A program made the position numbers and the translations under genes. Shown piece after piece: positions 1 to 5,610 of a stretch of DNA of 6,351 nt. The notes beneath the pieces are model-generated. The model was not told where the DNA came from. It was given only the letters and a program-made list of their open reading frames with translations, and searched no databases. The stretch comes from Methanimicrococcus sp034006575 (GTDB taxonomy: Archaea > Halobacteriota > Methanosarcinia > Methanosarcinales > Methanosarcinaceae): positions 1 through 6,351 of the forward strand of contig JAVESN010000093.1 in NCBI GenBank assembly GCA_034006575.1, in the 5' to 3' direction. How positions within the stretch are numbered: position 1 is the first letter of the stretch; the number at the start of each line of letters is the position of its first letter.

Positions 1-253
1 CGCGCACGTGTGTGGAATGTTCAGGGAGATATATGTAAAGCGGCGTTTCGTCTTCGGCGCGCCAAAGGACATCGGGATATTCCGAGGTTAAAATGAATAA
101 TTTGAAAAATAAAATGATTCCGAGAGATAAAATGAATGCATAATATTGTTGACAGTGACAAGCCGATTGAAATGTAAACAAATATGAAAATTCCCATAGG
201 AATAGCAAAACAAAACATAAAGAAAGAAATCCAATATAATTGGTTTTTGTCAT
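1..253 (-). CDS. continuation of the membrane protein in the shifted frame (partial, runs off the window)
   Basis: This frame is open from the ATG at 253 to the window edge, 84 codons; a TAG lies three codons before the ATG. It encodes MTKTNYIGFLSL, then Leu/Phe-rich membrane segments (LCFVLLFLWEF and FILSLGIILFFKLFILTS), then a soluble-looking stretch with YPDVLWRAEDETPLYIYL. The last part has the G-rich first codon positions and mixed residues of real protein, unlike the Arg-rich reading of the overlapping frame. It is either the true C-terminal half of the gene starting at 470, displaced by one extra base, or a separate gene starting inside it. I favour the first, because no Shine-Dalgarno site precedes 253 and deleting one A at 244-248 fuses the frames smoothly (DNDDK-TNYIGF). 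Confidence 0.5.
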   Translation of the reverse strand, partial: MTKTNYIGFLSLCFVLLFLWEFSYLFTFQSACHCQQYYAFILSLGIILFFKLFILTSEYPDVLWRAEDETPLYIYLPEHSTHVR

Positions 254-470
254 CGTTATCTATCGGTATACTGTATTTCCCGTTTTTTATGTTAAATTTA
301 TAATATGAAAAATTGCGAGCATAATAAGATGTTAATCCGAAAAATAACGGAACATACAAAAATAAAATAAATCTTTCAAATACAAAAAAGAATAAAAGCA
401 AAAAGAAAAATAAAATTTGCATGATTAAAAATTTATTAAAAGATTTAATTTTTTTTACTGCTGCAAACAT
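21..470 (-). CDS. multi-pass membrane protein downstream of the RHS gene (candidate immunity protein, apparently frameshifted)
   Basis: The product is about 149 residues and matches no family I recognise. The ATG at 470 is chosen because GGAGG lies 5 nt upstream; the in-frame TTG at 482 overlaps that site. A short basic N-terminus (MFAAVKKIKSFNK) leads into a long Phe/Leu-rich segment of one or two membrane helices (about residues 14-50), a polar loop with KNGKYSIPIDNDDK (about 63-76), and further hydrophobic stretches. The C-terminus is suspicious: after about residue 115 it becomes CPLARRRRNAALHISP, typical of GC-richer coding DNA read out of frame, while the +1-shifted frame reads sensibly to the window edge. 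The gene follows the RHS stop by 38 nt on the same strand, where polymorphic-toxin loci carry their immunity gene. The immunity role is inferred from position and membrane character only. The first 70 or so residues look like real coding sequence; the rest probably is not. Confidence 0.6.
   Translation of the reverse strand: MFAAVKKIKSFNKFLIMQILFFFLLLFFFVFERFILFLYVPLFFGLTSYYARNFSYYKFNIKNGKYSIPIDNDDKNQLYWISFFMFCFAIPMGIFIFVYISIGLSLSTILCIHFISRNHFIFQIIHFNLGISRCPLARRRRNAALHISP
244..248 (-). other. candidate frameshift site in the membrane protein gene (A5 run)
   Basis: The minus strand has five consecutive A in gac-aaa-aac-caa. Four would join the frame beginning at 470 to the one running off the left edge. 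The shift could lie anywhere between about 253 and 60; this run is the most economical place. Confidence 0.4.
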
Positions 471-475
471 AATTT

Positions 476-480
476 CCTCC
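476..480 (-). promoter_or_regulatory. Shine-Dalgarno site GGAGG for the membrane protein gene
   Basis: The minus strand reads GGAGGAAATTATG, a 5-nt spacing to the ATG at 470. This decides the start against the TTG at 482. The site sits between the RHS stop codon (509) and this gene, which fits co-transcription with coupled or re-initiated translation. Confidence 0.75.
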
Positions 481-508
481 AATTTTTGATATGTTAATTA
501 AGAAAAAT

Positions 509-1951
509 TTAACATGCACCATGTGAGCTACCATTATAATATTGATTACCAGTGCCACTTGTGCTATTATTGTTCGATGAATTGAAAAATATTTCAAAAA
601 TCCCAACATTGGCAAGCTCTTTAATAAAACCATCAACAACATCTCTTGCCCATTTACCAGATTTAAATAACATATTTCCAATAGGAAGCCCTGCAGTAAA
701 TGTACCAATTGCATATTCTGCCTTATCCTTATGTACACCAAATTTATTGGCAAGATATACTTGTCCGGGTATACTGGCAGCATATCCTGTGGAATTTGAC
801 ACATATCCCCATGCTCTTTCTCCCCATTTACCTATTGGAGTTTTGTTTGCAGCATATTTAAGTAAAGATTTACCTGCATACCCAACCCCTCCAGTTACTG
901 CACCCACATATCCGCCAATTAGCCCTTCATTATGGGCAACTTCGTGATCGAACTCTTCATTAAAAAATCCTTGTTTCAAAACAGCTATTGAATAACCAAC
1001 AAAGTATCCAATAACAAATCCCTTTGCCATAGCCATAGCTAACTTACCAGCAAATGCTAAAACTGCACCAATGGTTACTGCTTCATGCCCATCCGGATCC
1101 GTATAAGTCACCGGATTATTCAAACAATAAGAATAACGATTCAACGCCTGCGGATTATAAACATCGGGAATCAGTGAATCCGCTTGTGTAAAGACAAACA
1201 TTGACGGATTGTAATATCGAGCGCCGAAATAATAAATACCGATATCCGAATCAAATTCTTTTCCGGTAAAGGTGTATTTGGAAGAGGGTAAATTGTTCGG
1301 ACTTCCGGGAGATGAAGCCGGTGAAACGCTTAAACTTTGAGTTCCTGTGAAAGACGGAATGTTTGCGTGACACCAATCCATATCAGGTTCATAACCTTCT
1401 CCAAATGCTGCGGTTAAATCAATCAAAACGGCGTTTTTGATCGTGAATGAGTCACTTTCAATGGAAGAGAACAGAATGTTGTCGATTCCGAGTTCTTCGT
1501 TTTCGCTGTATTTGAATAATTTTGAGGAAGATTCGTAAGAGTTATCTTTTTGAGATGTTAAATTTGTCATTTCAACAAATTCAGATTTTCCAAATTGTTT
1601 TGAGAATTGTTCTGCGGATTTATTGAAACCGTTTTCTGAAATGTCGGCGCTGAGATAATAGATGTGACCGTCAATTAAGTCATATTTATTATAAACATCA
1701 GCCGTTCCTGTTTTGTTTCCGACAACTTTGAAACCGTCTTGGACGGCAATTTTATCGGGCAGTGAATCTTTTGACAAACGGTTTGAATCTTGTATTTCAA
1801 AGCGGCTGAAATCGGTGTTGTTAAAGTTTCTTTTTCTTGTTTCATTAGAGTGAGAAACATTTGAATTAGAATCATTGACAATTGAATTATCTGTTTCTGT
1901 CAAGTTGTTATCCGATTCATAGAAGTTTGAAACTTCTGTATTTGAATTCAT
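509..1951 (-). CDS. RHS repeat-associated core domain protein with variable C-terminal region (main part of a frameshifted gene)
   Basis: This stretch encodes 480 residues from the first in-frame ATG, but that ATG has no ribosome binding site and the frame stays open and coding-like upstream, so 1951 is not the real start. In order: an Asn/Ser-rich linker (1-60); a region with GNKTGTADVYNKYDL (about 78-92) and IDLTAAFGEGYEPD (177-190), resembling the DLTxxFGxGxEP motif of carbohydrate-binding-like modules in phage-tail and surface proteins; a short Ser/Pro linker (206-224); a canonical RHS core (226-290) from YTFTGKE through GARYYNP and NRYSYCLNNP to TDPDGHE; and a 190-residue C-terminal region. 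That last region has a hydrophobic Gly/Ala segment (292-325), HEVAH (336-340), a glycine zipper (343-360) and an Asn/Ser/Gly-rich tail. No YD repeats are seen, so the shell of a normal RHS protein (over 1000 residues) is missing. RHS core plus divergent C-terminus is the plan of polymorphic toxins; I recognise no toxin fold. Confidence 0.85.
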   Translation of the reverse strand: MNSNTEVSNFYESDNNLTETDNSIVNDSNSNVSHSNETRKRNFNNTDFSRFEIQDSNRLSKDSLPDKIAVQDGFKVVGNKTGTADVYNKYDLIDGHIYYLSADISENGFNKSAEQFSKQFGKSEFVEMTNLTSQKDNSYESSSKLFKYSENEELGIDNILFSSIESDSFTIKNAVLIDLTAAFGEGYEPDMDWCHANIPSFTGTQSLSVSPASSPGSPNNLPSSKYTFTGKEFDSDIGIYYFGARYYNPSMFVFTQADSLIPDVYNPQALNRYSYCLNNPVTYTDPDGHEAVTIGAVLAFAGKLAMAMAKGFVIGYFVGYSIAVLKQGFFNEEFDHEVAHNEGLIGGYVGAVTGGVGYAGKSLLKYAANKTPIGKWGERAWGYVSNSTGYAASIPGQVYLANKFGVHKDKAEYAIGTFTAGLPIGNMLFKSGKWARDVVDGFIKELANVGIFEIFFNSSNNNSTSGTGNQYYNGSSHGAC

Positions 1952-1985
1952 TGATTCGTTTGAATTAAACGATTCAATAATATTC

Positions 1986-2264
1986 TCATTTTGATTTATA
2001 TTTTGGGAAATATTTTGAGATGAATGGACTACTTTTAGAAACTTGAGAATCTGAAAACTGAGAATCGGCTTCCGGCATCATTTGAACGAAAGAAGAAATT
2101 CCGTATTCTTTTTTGTAAGAATCAATGTCCATTTCAATATATTCTTTTTCAACCGTAAACGAGGAGTCTTCAAAGAGATTCGTCAGGGTGATTTGCTGCG
2201 TTTGAGCGGCATTGCCGACAACCGAGCGGAAGCTGCCGAATGAAAAACAATAAACGGTTCCCAT
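1986..2264 (-). CDS. N-terminal fragment of the RHS protein, cut off by a frameshift
   Basis: The fragment has 92 codons and a well-placed start: GGGTGA lies 6 nt before the ATG at 2264, with an in-frame TGA just upstream. It begins MGTVYCFSFGSFRSVVGNAA and continues with a mixed polar region (EKEYIEMDIDSYKKEYG). No clear signal peptide or known domain is visible. After about SDSQVSK its last 15 residues (SPFISKYFPKYKSK) look out of frame. The +1-shifted frame over the same bases reads VVHSSQNISQNINQNENI, an Asn/Ser-rich stretch flowing without a stop into the Asn/Ser-rich start of the RHS ORF. With one A removed from the run at 2033-2036 the two ORFs make one protein of about 584 residues. 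As it stands the fragment is probably not a functional protein by itself. Confidence 0.65.
   Translation of the reverse strand: MGTVYCFSFGSFRSVVGNAAQTQQITLTNLFEDSSFTVEKEYIEMDIDSYKKEYGISSFVQMMPEADSQFSDSQVSKSSPFISKYFPKYKSK
2033..2036 (-). other. candidate frameshift site joining the two RHS ORFs (A4 run)
   Basis: The minus strand reads gtt-tct-aaa-agt-agt-cca. Dropping one A gives gtt-tct-aaa-gta-gtc-cat and connects DSQVSK to VVHSSQN. The shift could lie a few codons to either side; the short A run is the simplest site. Confidence 0.55.
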
Positions 2265-2270
2265 TTTGAT

Positions 2271-2276
2271 TCACCC
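2271..2276 (-). promoter_or_regulatory. Shine-Dalgarno site GGGTGA for the RHS gene
   Basis: The minus strand reads GGGTGAATCAAAATG with the ATG at 2264. GGTGA is the form common in methanogen genes and recurs here before the 51-codon gene, while dapL has GTGAT. It supports 2264, not 1951, as the true RHS start. Confidence 0.7.
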
Positions 2277-2675
2277 ATATCTTATGTTATTACGCTTCCG
2301 GCCTCGTTCGTCAAAATGAATTAAATACGTATTGAAGAAGGGCACAATTAATTCAATTATTAACTCTTAAAATTTACAAGTAATAAAACAAAAAACAAAT
2401 AAATAACATCTCAAATATATATATACTTTATCGGATGGCAAATAAAATTGATTACAATAAAAAATAAAACGATATTTGAATCAGGTTTTTTTCAAAAGTT
2501 TCGGCAAATTGATTTATCTGAATATTTCAAAAAAATATTTATGTAAAATATATAAAACTCTTAGAATTAGAATGATATAAATTTAAACATAAATTATTCA
2601 AAAAAACAAAAGGAAACGCAAATTATTAAATGATGAATGGTTATACTGACGGCAACAAAAACATATTATTTTTTA
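2277..2675. other. AT-rich intergenic region between divergent RHS and dapL genes
   Basis: About 400 bases between two outward-facing genes, with no coding frame I would defend and no tRNA- or rRNA-like structure. Besides the TATA run at 2415-2425, a TATATAAA box at 2549-2556 on the plus strand could serve a distal dapL promoter. The remainder is A/T-rich sequence with many stops in all frames. Confidence 0.5.
2415..2425 (-). promoter_or_regulatory. possible TATA box for the RHS locus
   Basis: An alternating TATATATATA run preceded on the minus strand by GATAAAG resembles an archaeal TATA box with an upstream purine-rich element. It would place transcription start near 2390, giving a leader of roughly 125 nt. 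In DNA this AT-rich such runs also arise by chance, so the call is tentative. Confidence 0.3.
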
Positions 2676-2708
2676 TTTGTCATTCAAAATAATATATTTG
2701 ATGACAAA
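2676..2708. promoter_or_regulatory. inverted repeat over a TATA-like core upstream of dapL (candidate operator/promoter)
   Basis: Left arm TTTGTCATTCAAA (2676-2688) and right arm TTTGATGACAAA (2697-2708) are reverse complements over 12 bp apart from one extra T in the left arm. The 8-nt spacer ATAATATA makes a TATA-like centre. The half-element TGACAAAA (2702-2709) recurs at 2712-2719, exactly 10 bp away, about one helical turn. It lies 79 bases before the dapL ATG, so a dimeric regulator binding here could block or recruit TBP. The symmetry is seen; the regulatory role is inferred. Confidence 0.45.
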
Positions 2709-2787
2709 ATCTGACAAAAAAATTAAAAAAATAAAAAAAATAAAAATTTTCAACTGATTTATTTTTCAGTTTTTAAAGTGATAAATT

Positions 2788-3954
2788 ATGAAATACGCAG
2801 AACGAATTGAAACGCTCCCGCCTTATCTTTTTGCATCGATTGACGAATCCAAACAAGCGCTCATCGCAAAAGGCGTCGATGTGATTGATTTGGGCGTCGG
2901 GGATCCGGACAGGCCCACGCCGGCGCATATTGTCGAAGCGATGGCACAAGCAGTGAAAGATCCGAAAAATCATCAGTATCCGTCTTATACGGGGCTGATG
3001 AGTTTCAGAGAAGCGGCCGCTGCGTGGTGCAAAAAGACAAAAGGAATTACGGTGGATCCGAAAACTCAAATTCTCTCTTTAATCGGCTCTAAAGAAGGGG
3101 TCGCTCACGTCCCGTTGGCGTTTGTCAATCCGGGAGACGTTGTTTTGTGTCCGAATCCGGGATATCCGGTCTACAGCATCGGAACCAAATTCGCCGGCGG
3201 AATTCCCTATGATATGCCGCTTTTGGAAGAAAACAAATTTTTGCCGGATTATGAAGCCGTTCCCAAAGACGTACTTCAAAAAACGAAGATGATGTTTTTA
3301 AATTATCCGAACAATCCGACAGGCGCGGTCGCCGATAAAAAATTCTTTGAAGAAACCGTGGAATTCGCCAAAGAAAACGATATCATCGTCGTTCACGACA
3401 ACGCGTATTGTGAAATGATTTACGACGATTACAAAGCGCCCAGCTTTTTGGAAACGGACGGCGCAATGGAACTCGGAATTGAACTTTACTCCTTGTCCAA
3501 AACGTACAATATGACCGGATGGAGACTCGGTTTTGCCGTCGGCGACCCGAAATTAATCGCGGGATTCGGAAAAGTCAAATCCAACATAGATTCCGGCGTA
3601 TTTGACGCCGTTCAAAAAGCGGGCATCACCGCCTTAACATCCTCTCAGCAATGCGTCTCGGATATGAACCAAGTTTATAAAGAGCGCCGCGATGCGCTTG
3701 TCAACGGTTTAAAATCCGTCGGCTTAGACGTTGTCGCTCCCAAAGCAACGTTTTATGTCTGGACGCCCGTTCCGAGCGGATATACGTCCGTTGAATTCGC
3801 GCAGCTTTTGCTTGAAAAAACCGGAATTGTCGCGACGCCCGGCGTCGGATTCGGAAAACACGGCGAAGGATTCATTCGTTTCGCATTGACAAAAGAGGTC
3901 GACAGAATCAACGAAGCCGTCAAAAGAATTGAAAAAATCCGCACGGAAATTTGA
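2788..3954 (+). CDS. dapL: LL-diaminopimelate aminotransferase
   Basis: This 388-residue, full-length fold-type I PLP aminotransferase converts L-tetrahydrodipicolinate plus glutamate to LL-2,6-diaminopimelate plus 2-oxoglutarate (EC 2.6.1.83), a one-step shortcut in lysine synthesis. It acts in the cytoplasm, normally as a dimer. Family-typical features are the N-terminal RIETLPPYLFASIDE (6-20), the DLGVGDPDRPTP segment (34-45), GSKEGVAH (100-107), NYPNNPTGA (172-180) with the cofactor-contacting Asn, HDNAY (203-207) with the Asp that pairs with the PLP ring nitrogen, SLSKTYNMTGWRLG (235-248) with the Schiff-base lysine at 238, and FIRFAL (362-367) with the substrate-carboxylate Arg364. GTGAT 5 nt before the ATG supports the start. 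The gene stands alone, is GC-richer than its surroundings, and shows no defects. The substrate call rests on resemblance to the archaeal/bacterial DapL group over other aminotransferases. Confidence 0.93.
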   Translation: MKYAERIETLPPYLFASIDESKQALIAKGVDVIDLGVGDPDRPTPAHIVEAMAQAVKDPKNHQYPSYTGLMSFREAAAAWCKKTKGITVDPKTQILSLIGSKEGVAHVPLAFVNPGDVVLCPNPGYPVYSIGTKFAGGIPYDMPLLEENKFLPDYEAVPKDVLQKTKMMFLNYPNNPTGAVADKKFFEETVEFAKENDIIVVHDNAYCEMIYDDYKAPSFLETDGAMELGIELYSLSKTYNMTGWRLGFAVGDPKLIAGFGKVKSNIDSGVFDAVQKAGITALTSSQQCVSDMNQVYKERRDALVNGLKSVGLDVVAPKATFYVWTPVPSGYTSVEFAQLLLEKTGIVATPGVGFGKHGEGFIRFALTKEVDRINEAVKRIEKIRTEI

Positions 3955-4146
3955 TTTTTTTATAAATAAAAATTTTAATTTTTTCATAAATGAAAAATTG
4001 AAAATAAAAACCGATTGTGATTTTATTTTTTGTTTTTTTATTTCCGTTTTATTTTTATTTTTATTTTTATTTCCGTTTTATTTTTATTTTCATTTTTTTT
4101 TCATTTTTATTTTCATTTTTTTTTCATTTTTATTTTCATTTTTTAT
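3955..4146 (+). terminator. T-rich repeated tract after dapL, likely terminator region
   Basis: Almost pure T/A on the plus strand immediately after the dapL stop, with many T5-T9 runs as expected for intrinsic archaeal termination. It is internally repetitive: a 29-nt period around ATTTCCGTTTTATTTTT (starting at 4040 and 4069), then 2.8 copies of a 23-nt unit (4080-4144) built from ATTTTTATTTTC and a T9 run. A Phe-rich reading frame across it is a compositional artefact. Confidence 0.6.
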
Positions 4147-4213
4147 AATCAAACTTTTTATTCTTCTTCTTATTATTATAATTGTTACAAAAAACTGATT
4201 AAAAGGTGAAATT

Positions 4214-4369
4214 ATGGCAACTTCGTCTTATACAAGTGTTGTTGTATTAAAAAATAAAAAATCGATTCAGATTTTGGAGCGTGTAAAAAACACATTCGGT
4301 CAAAGAACTGATGAAACTATAACAGTAGATATATTTGATGAAATCCGAAGATGTAAAGAACTTCTTTAA
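4214..4369 (+). CDS. small hypothetical protein, 51 residues
   Basis: A short gene with the best ribosome binding site in the window: AAAGGTGA, then a 4-nt spacing to ATG. The protein starts MATSSYTSVVVLKNKKSIQI and ends DIFDEIRRCKELL. The likely layout is one beta strand (YTSVVVL), a helix (about 15-30) and a second amphipathic helix (about 38-51), with mixed charge and no membrane segment. The beta-helix-helix order recalls small ribbon-helix-helix or antitoxin-type proteins, but no family motif is clear and no toxin gene follows; the next gene, SatD-type, is convergent 63 nt away. A TATA-like TTATTATTATAAT lies about 35 nt upstream. It could be an orphan antitoxin, a small regulator, or the stump of a longer protein. 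That it is translated seems likely; its function is unknown. Confidence 0.7.
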   Translation: MATSSYTSVVVLKNKKSIQILERVKNTFGQRTDETITVDIFDEIRRCKELL

Positions 4370-4409
4370 TTACCTTTTCAGTTTTTATAAATATCCTATC
4401 TCTAATAAT

Positions 4410-4430
4410 CACAATTGAAAAATAAAAAGA
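4410..4430 (-). terminator. T-rich terminator-like run after the SatD-family gene
   Basis: Just beyond the TGA stop at 4433 the minus strand reads TTTCTTTTTATTTTTC, an oligo-T run of the kind that ends archaeal transcription. It lies in the 63-nt gap between two convergent genes. No hairpin is needed or seen. Confidence 0.4.
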
Positions 4431-4432
4431 AA

Positions 4433-5122
4433 TCAGTCAATAATGATTTCTCCCCACTCTTTGTAAAGGGCGGTGCCGATTGTTTTTCTCAAATTGAAAT
4501 AGTTGTAATAAGCGCTTCGTTTCATATGAACGTTCATGGCGGGAATCGAGATTTCAAACAATTCCGCCAATTCTTTTTGAGGGACTTTTGTGTCGTACCC
4601 GTAGCGATAAATGCTTTCCAAAACGATTCTTTTTTGTTTTTCCGTCCAGCCGTTTTCAATAAAATCGCATAACGCCAGACTTTCATTGACAACTTCAAGC
4701 CATTGGTTTTTATTTCTGTCGTTGTCTTCGATTTCAAAAAGAATTGTCGGACGGTTATAACTTTTGTTTTTCTTAATCTGTTGAATCGCAAAGCCGGCGT
4801 TCCAAAAAGCCGGGCCGTCCGGTCGATTTCCGCTTCGTTTGTTAATCGCGGAATAAATCGGTCCGATTCCGATTCCGAAACAAATCTCAAGCGGATTTGC
4901 CAAATATTTAATCTTGTCAATGATTTCAAGAACGGCCGATGCGTTTTGAATCAATCCTTGAAACTCGTCGCCCAACGTTAATTTAAAATCAAAAGCGATA
5001 TCGGATTTGTGCATTTTATTGATTTTCGTTAAAATCTCATCCGTTTTCATTTGCATCTCATAACGTTTTTTGTTTTCCATTTTCTCGGCGGAAATAATGT
5101 TTCCGATAACGGCAAAATACAT
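4433..5122 (-). CDS. SatD family protein with C-terminal helix-turn-helix
   Basis: The 229-residue protein begins with the family-type strand MYFAVIGNIISAEKMENK and carries the hallmark TLGDEFQGL (49-57), GIGIGPIYSAIN (83-94) and DGPAFWNA (102-109). A helix-turn-helix-like C-terminus follows (about 179-212, KELAELFEISIPAMNVHMKR). The family is named after satD of the Streptococcus mutans acid-tolerance operon; its biochemical activity is not known to me. The N-terminal two thirds resembles a class III nucleotidyl cyclase core (strand with metal Asp, GDxF, GIGxGxV-like strand), which is my inference. The usual Asp in the first strand appears to be Asn8 here. The start at 5122 fits the family N-terminus, with GGAG 11 nt upstream, a rather long spacing. 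The gene stands alone; no satE-like membrane partner is adjacent. A DNA-binding sensor or regulator is plausible. No signal peptide or membrane segment is seen, so it is probably cytoplasmic. Confidence 0.85.
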   Translation of the reverse strand: MYFAVIGNIISAEKMENKKRYEMQMKTDEILTKINKMHKSDIAFDFKLTLGDEFQGLIQNASAVLEIIDKIKYLANPLEICFGIGIGPIYSAINKRSGNRPDGPAFWNAGFAIQQIKKNKSYNRPTILFEIEDNDRNKNQWLEVVNESLALCDFIENGWTEKQKRIVLESIYRYGYDTKVPQKELAELFEISIPAMNVHMKRSAYYNYFNLRKTIGTALYKEWGEIIID

Positions 5123-5155
5123 TTTTGTGACAACTCCGATTTTTCTATTTTTTCT

Positions 5156-5182
5156 CTATTTTCTATTTTCTATTTTCTTTTT
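5156..5182. repeat. heptamer tandem repeat (CTATTTT) upstream of the SatD-family gene
   Basis: Three perfect copies of CTATTTT (5156-5176) and a partial fourth, preceded by looser copies from about 5140. On the coding strand of the SatD-type gene this is AAAATAG repeated, 34-60 nt before the start codon, probably inside or near its leader. Confidence 0.6.
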
Positions 5183-5290
5183 ATGTCTTTAAATTACCGG
5201 ATATTTTAATTAATAGTTTTTGATTAAAAAATAGAGTTTGACTTATTTTATTAACTTTTCTCATTTAATTTTTAATTTCAATTTTTTGAA

Positions 5291-5534
5291 ATGTCTTTTT
5301 GGAAACATTTTTTTGGCGGGATTGTAAATCCGGCGGATGTCTGCGTTTTTGATAACGTGGGCGTGTTCAAAAAATAAAGACGCAAATAAAAACTAAAAAT
5401 TTTGATGCCGTCGGCAACGGCGGCGAATGCTGTCAAAAAACACGGCGCGTCCAACAACGAAATCGAGATTTGATTTTCAAAAACATCGGAAAAGGAAATC
5501 GACTCTAAACAAAAAAAACAAACCGAAAAGCGGT
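5291..5534 (+). pseudogene. possible decayed small reading frame
   Basis: One plus-strand frame reads protein-like in pieces separated by stops: MSFWKHFFGGIVNPADVCVF and eight further residues, then TAA; MPSATAANAVKKHGASNNEI plus EI from the ATG at 5405, then TGA; and FSKTSEKEIDSKQKKQTEKR to a TAA at about 5534. The pieces share a frame, and this stretch is GC-richer than the surrounding spacer. No ribosome binding site precedes the first ATG. It may be a decayed gene or only the edge of the repeat array that follows. I recognise no family. Confidence 0.22.
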
Positions 5535-5610
5535 AAATGAAAACAGGCGCCGCCAAAATAACAAAAATATAAATCAAATTTAAATTTAAGACAAAAAATA
5601 AATATGATTC

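Noticed and set aside
552..947. Plus-strand open frame of 131 codons
   Set aside because: Antisense to the RHS C-terminal region, Pro/Leu/Ala-rich, with no ribosome binding site; an opposite-strand shadow.
2026..2045. Programmed +1 frameshift signal in the RHS gene
   Set aside because: No recognisable slippery heptamer, stop-codon stall or downstream structure; an indel or sequencing error is simpler.
2423..2434. 12-mer ATACTTTATCGG shared with the 173-bp repeats
   Set aside because: One short AT-rich match outside the array; not enough to claim a common element.
2630..2692. 20-codon ORF beginning MMNGYTDGNK as a possible leader peptide of dapL
   Set aside because: No close Shine-Dalgarno site, no run of lysine codons and no attenuator hairpin; it overlaps the palindrome, which explains the conserved-looking bases better.
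3929..4198. 89-codon Phe/Ile-rich frame overlapping the end of dapL
   Set aside because: Its composition comes from the T-rich repeat tract, and it begins inside dapL without a ribosome binding site.
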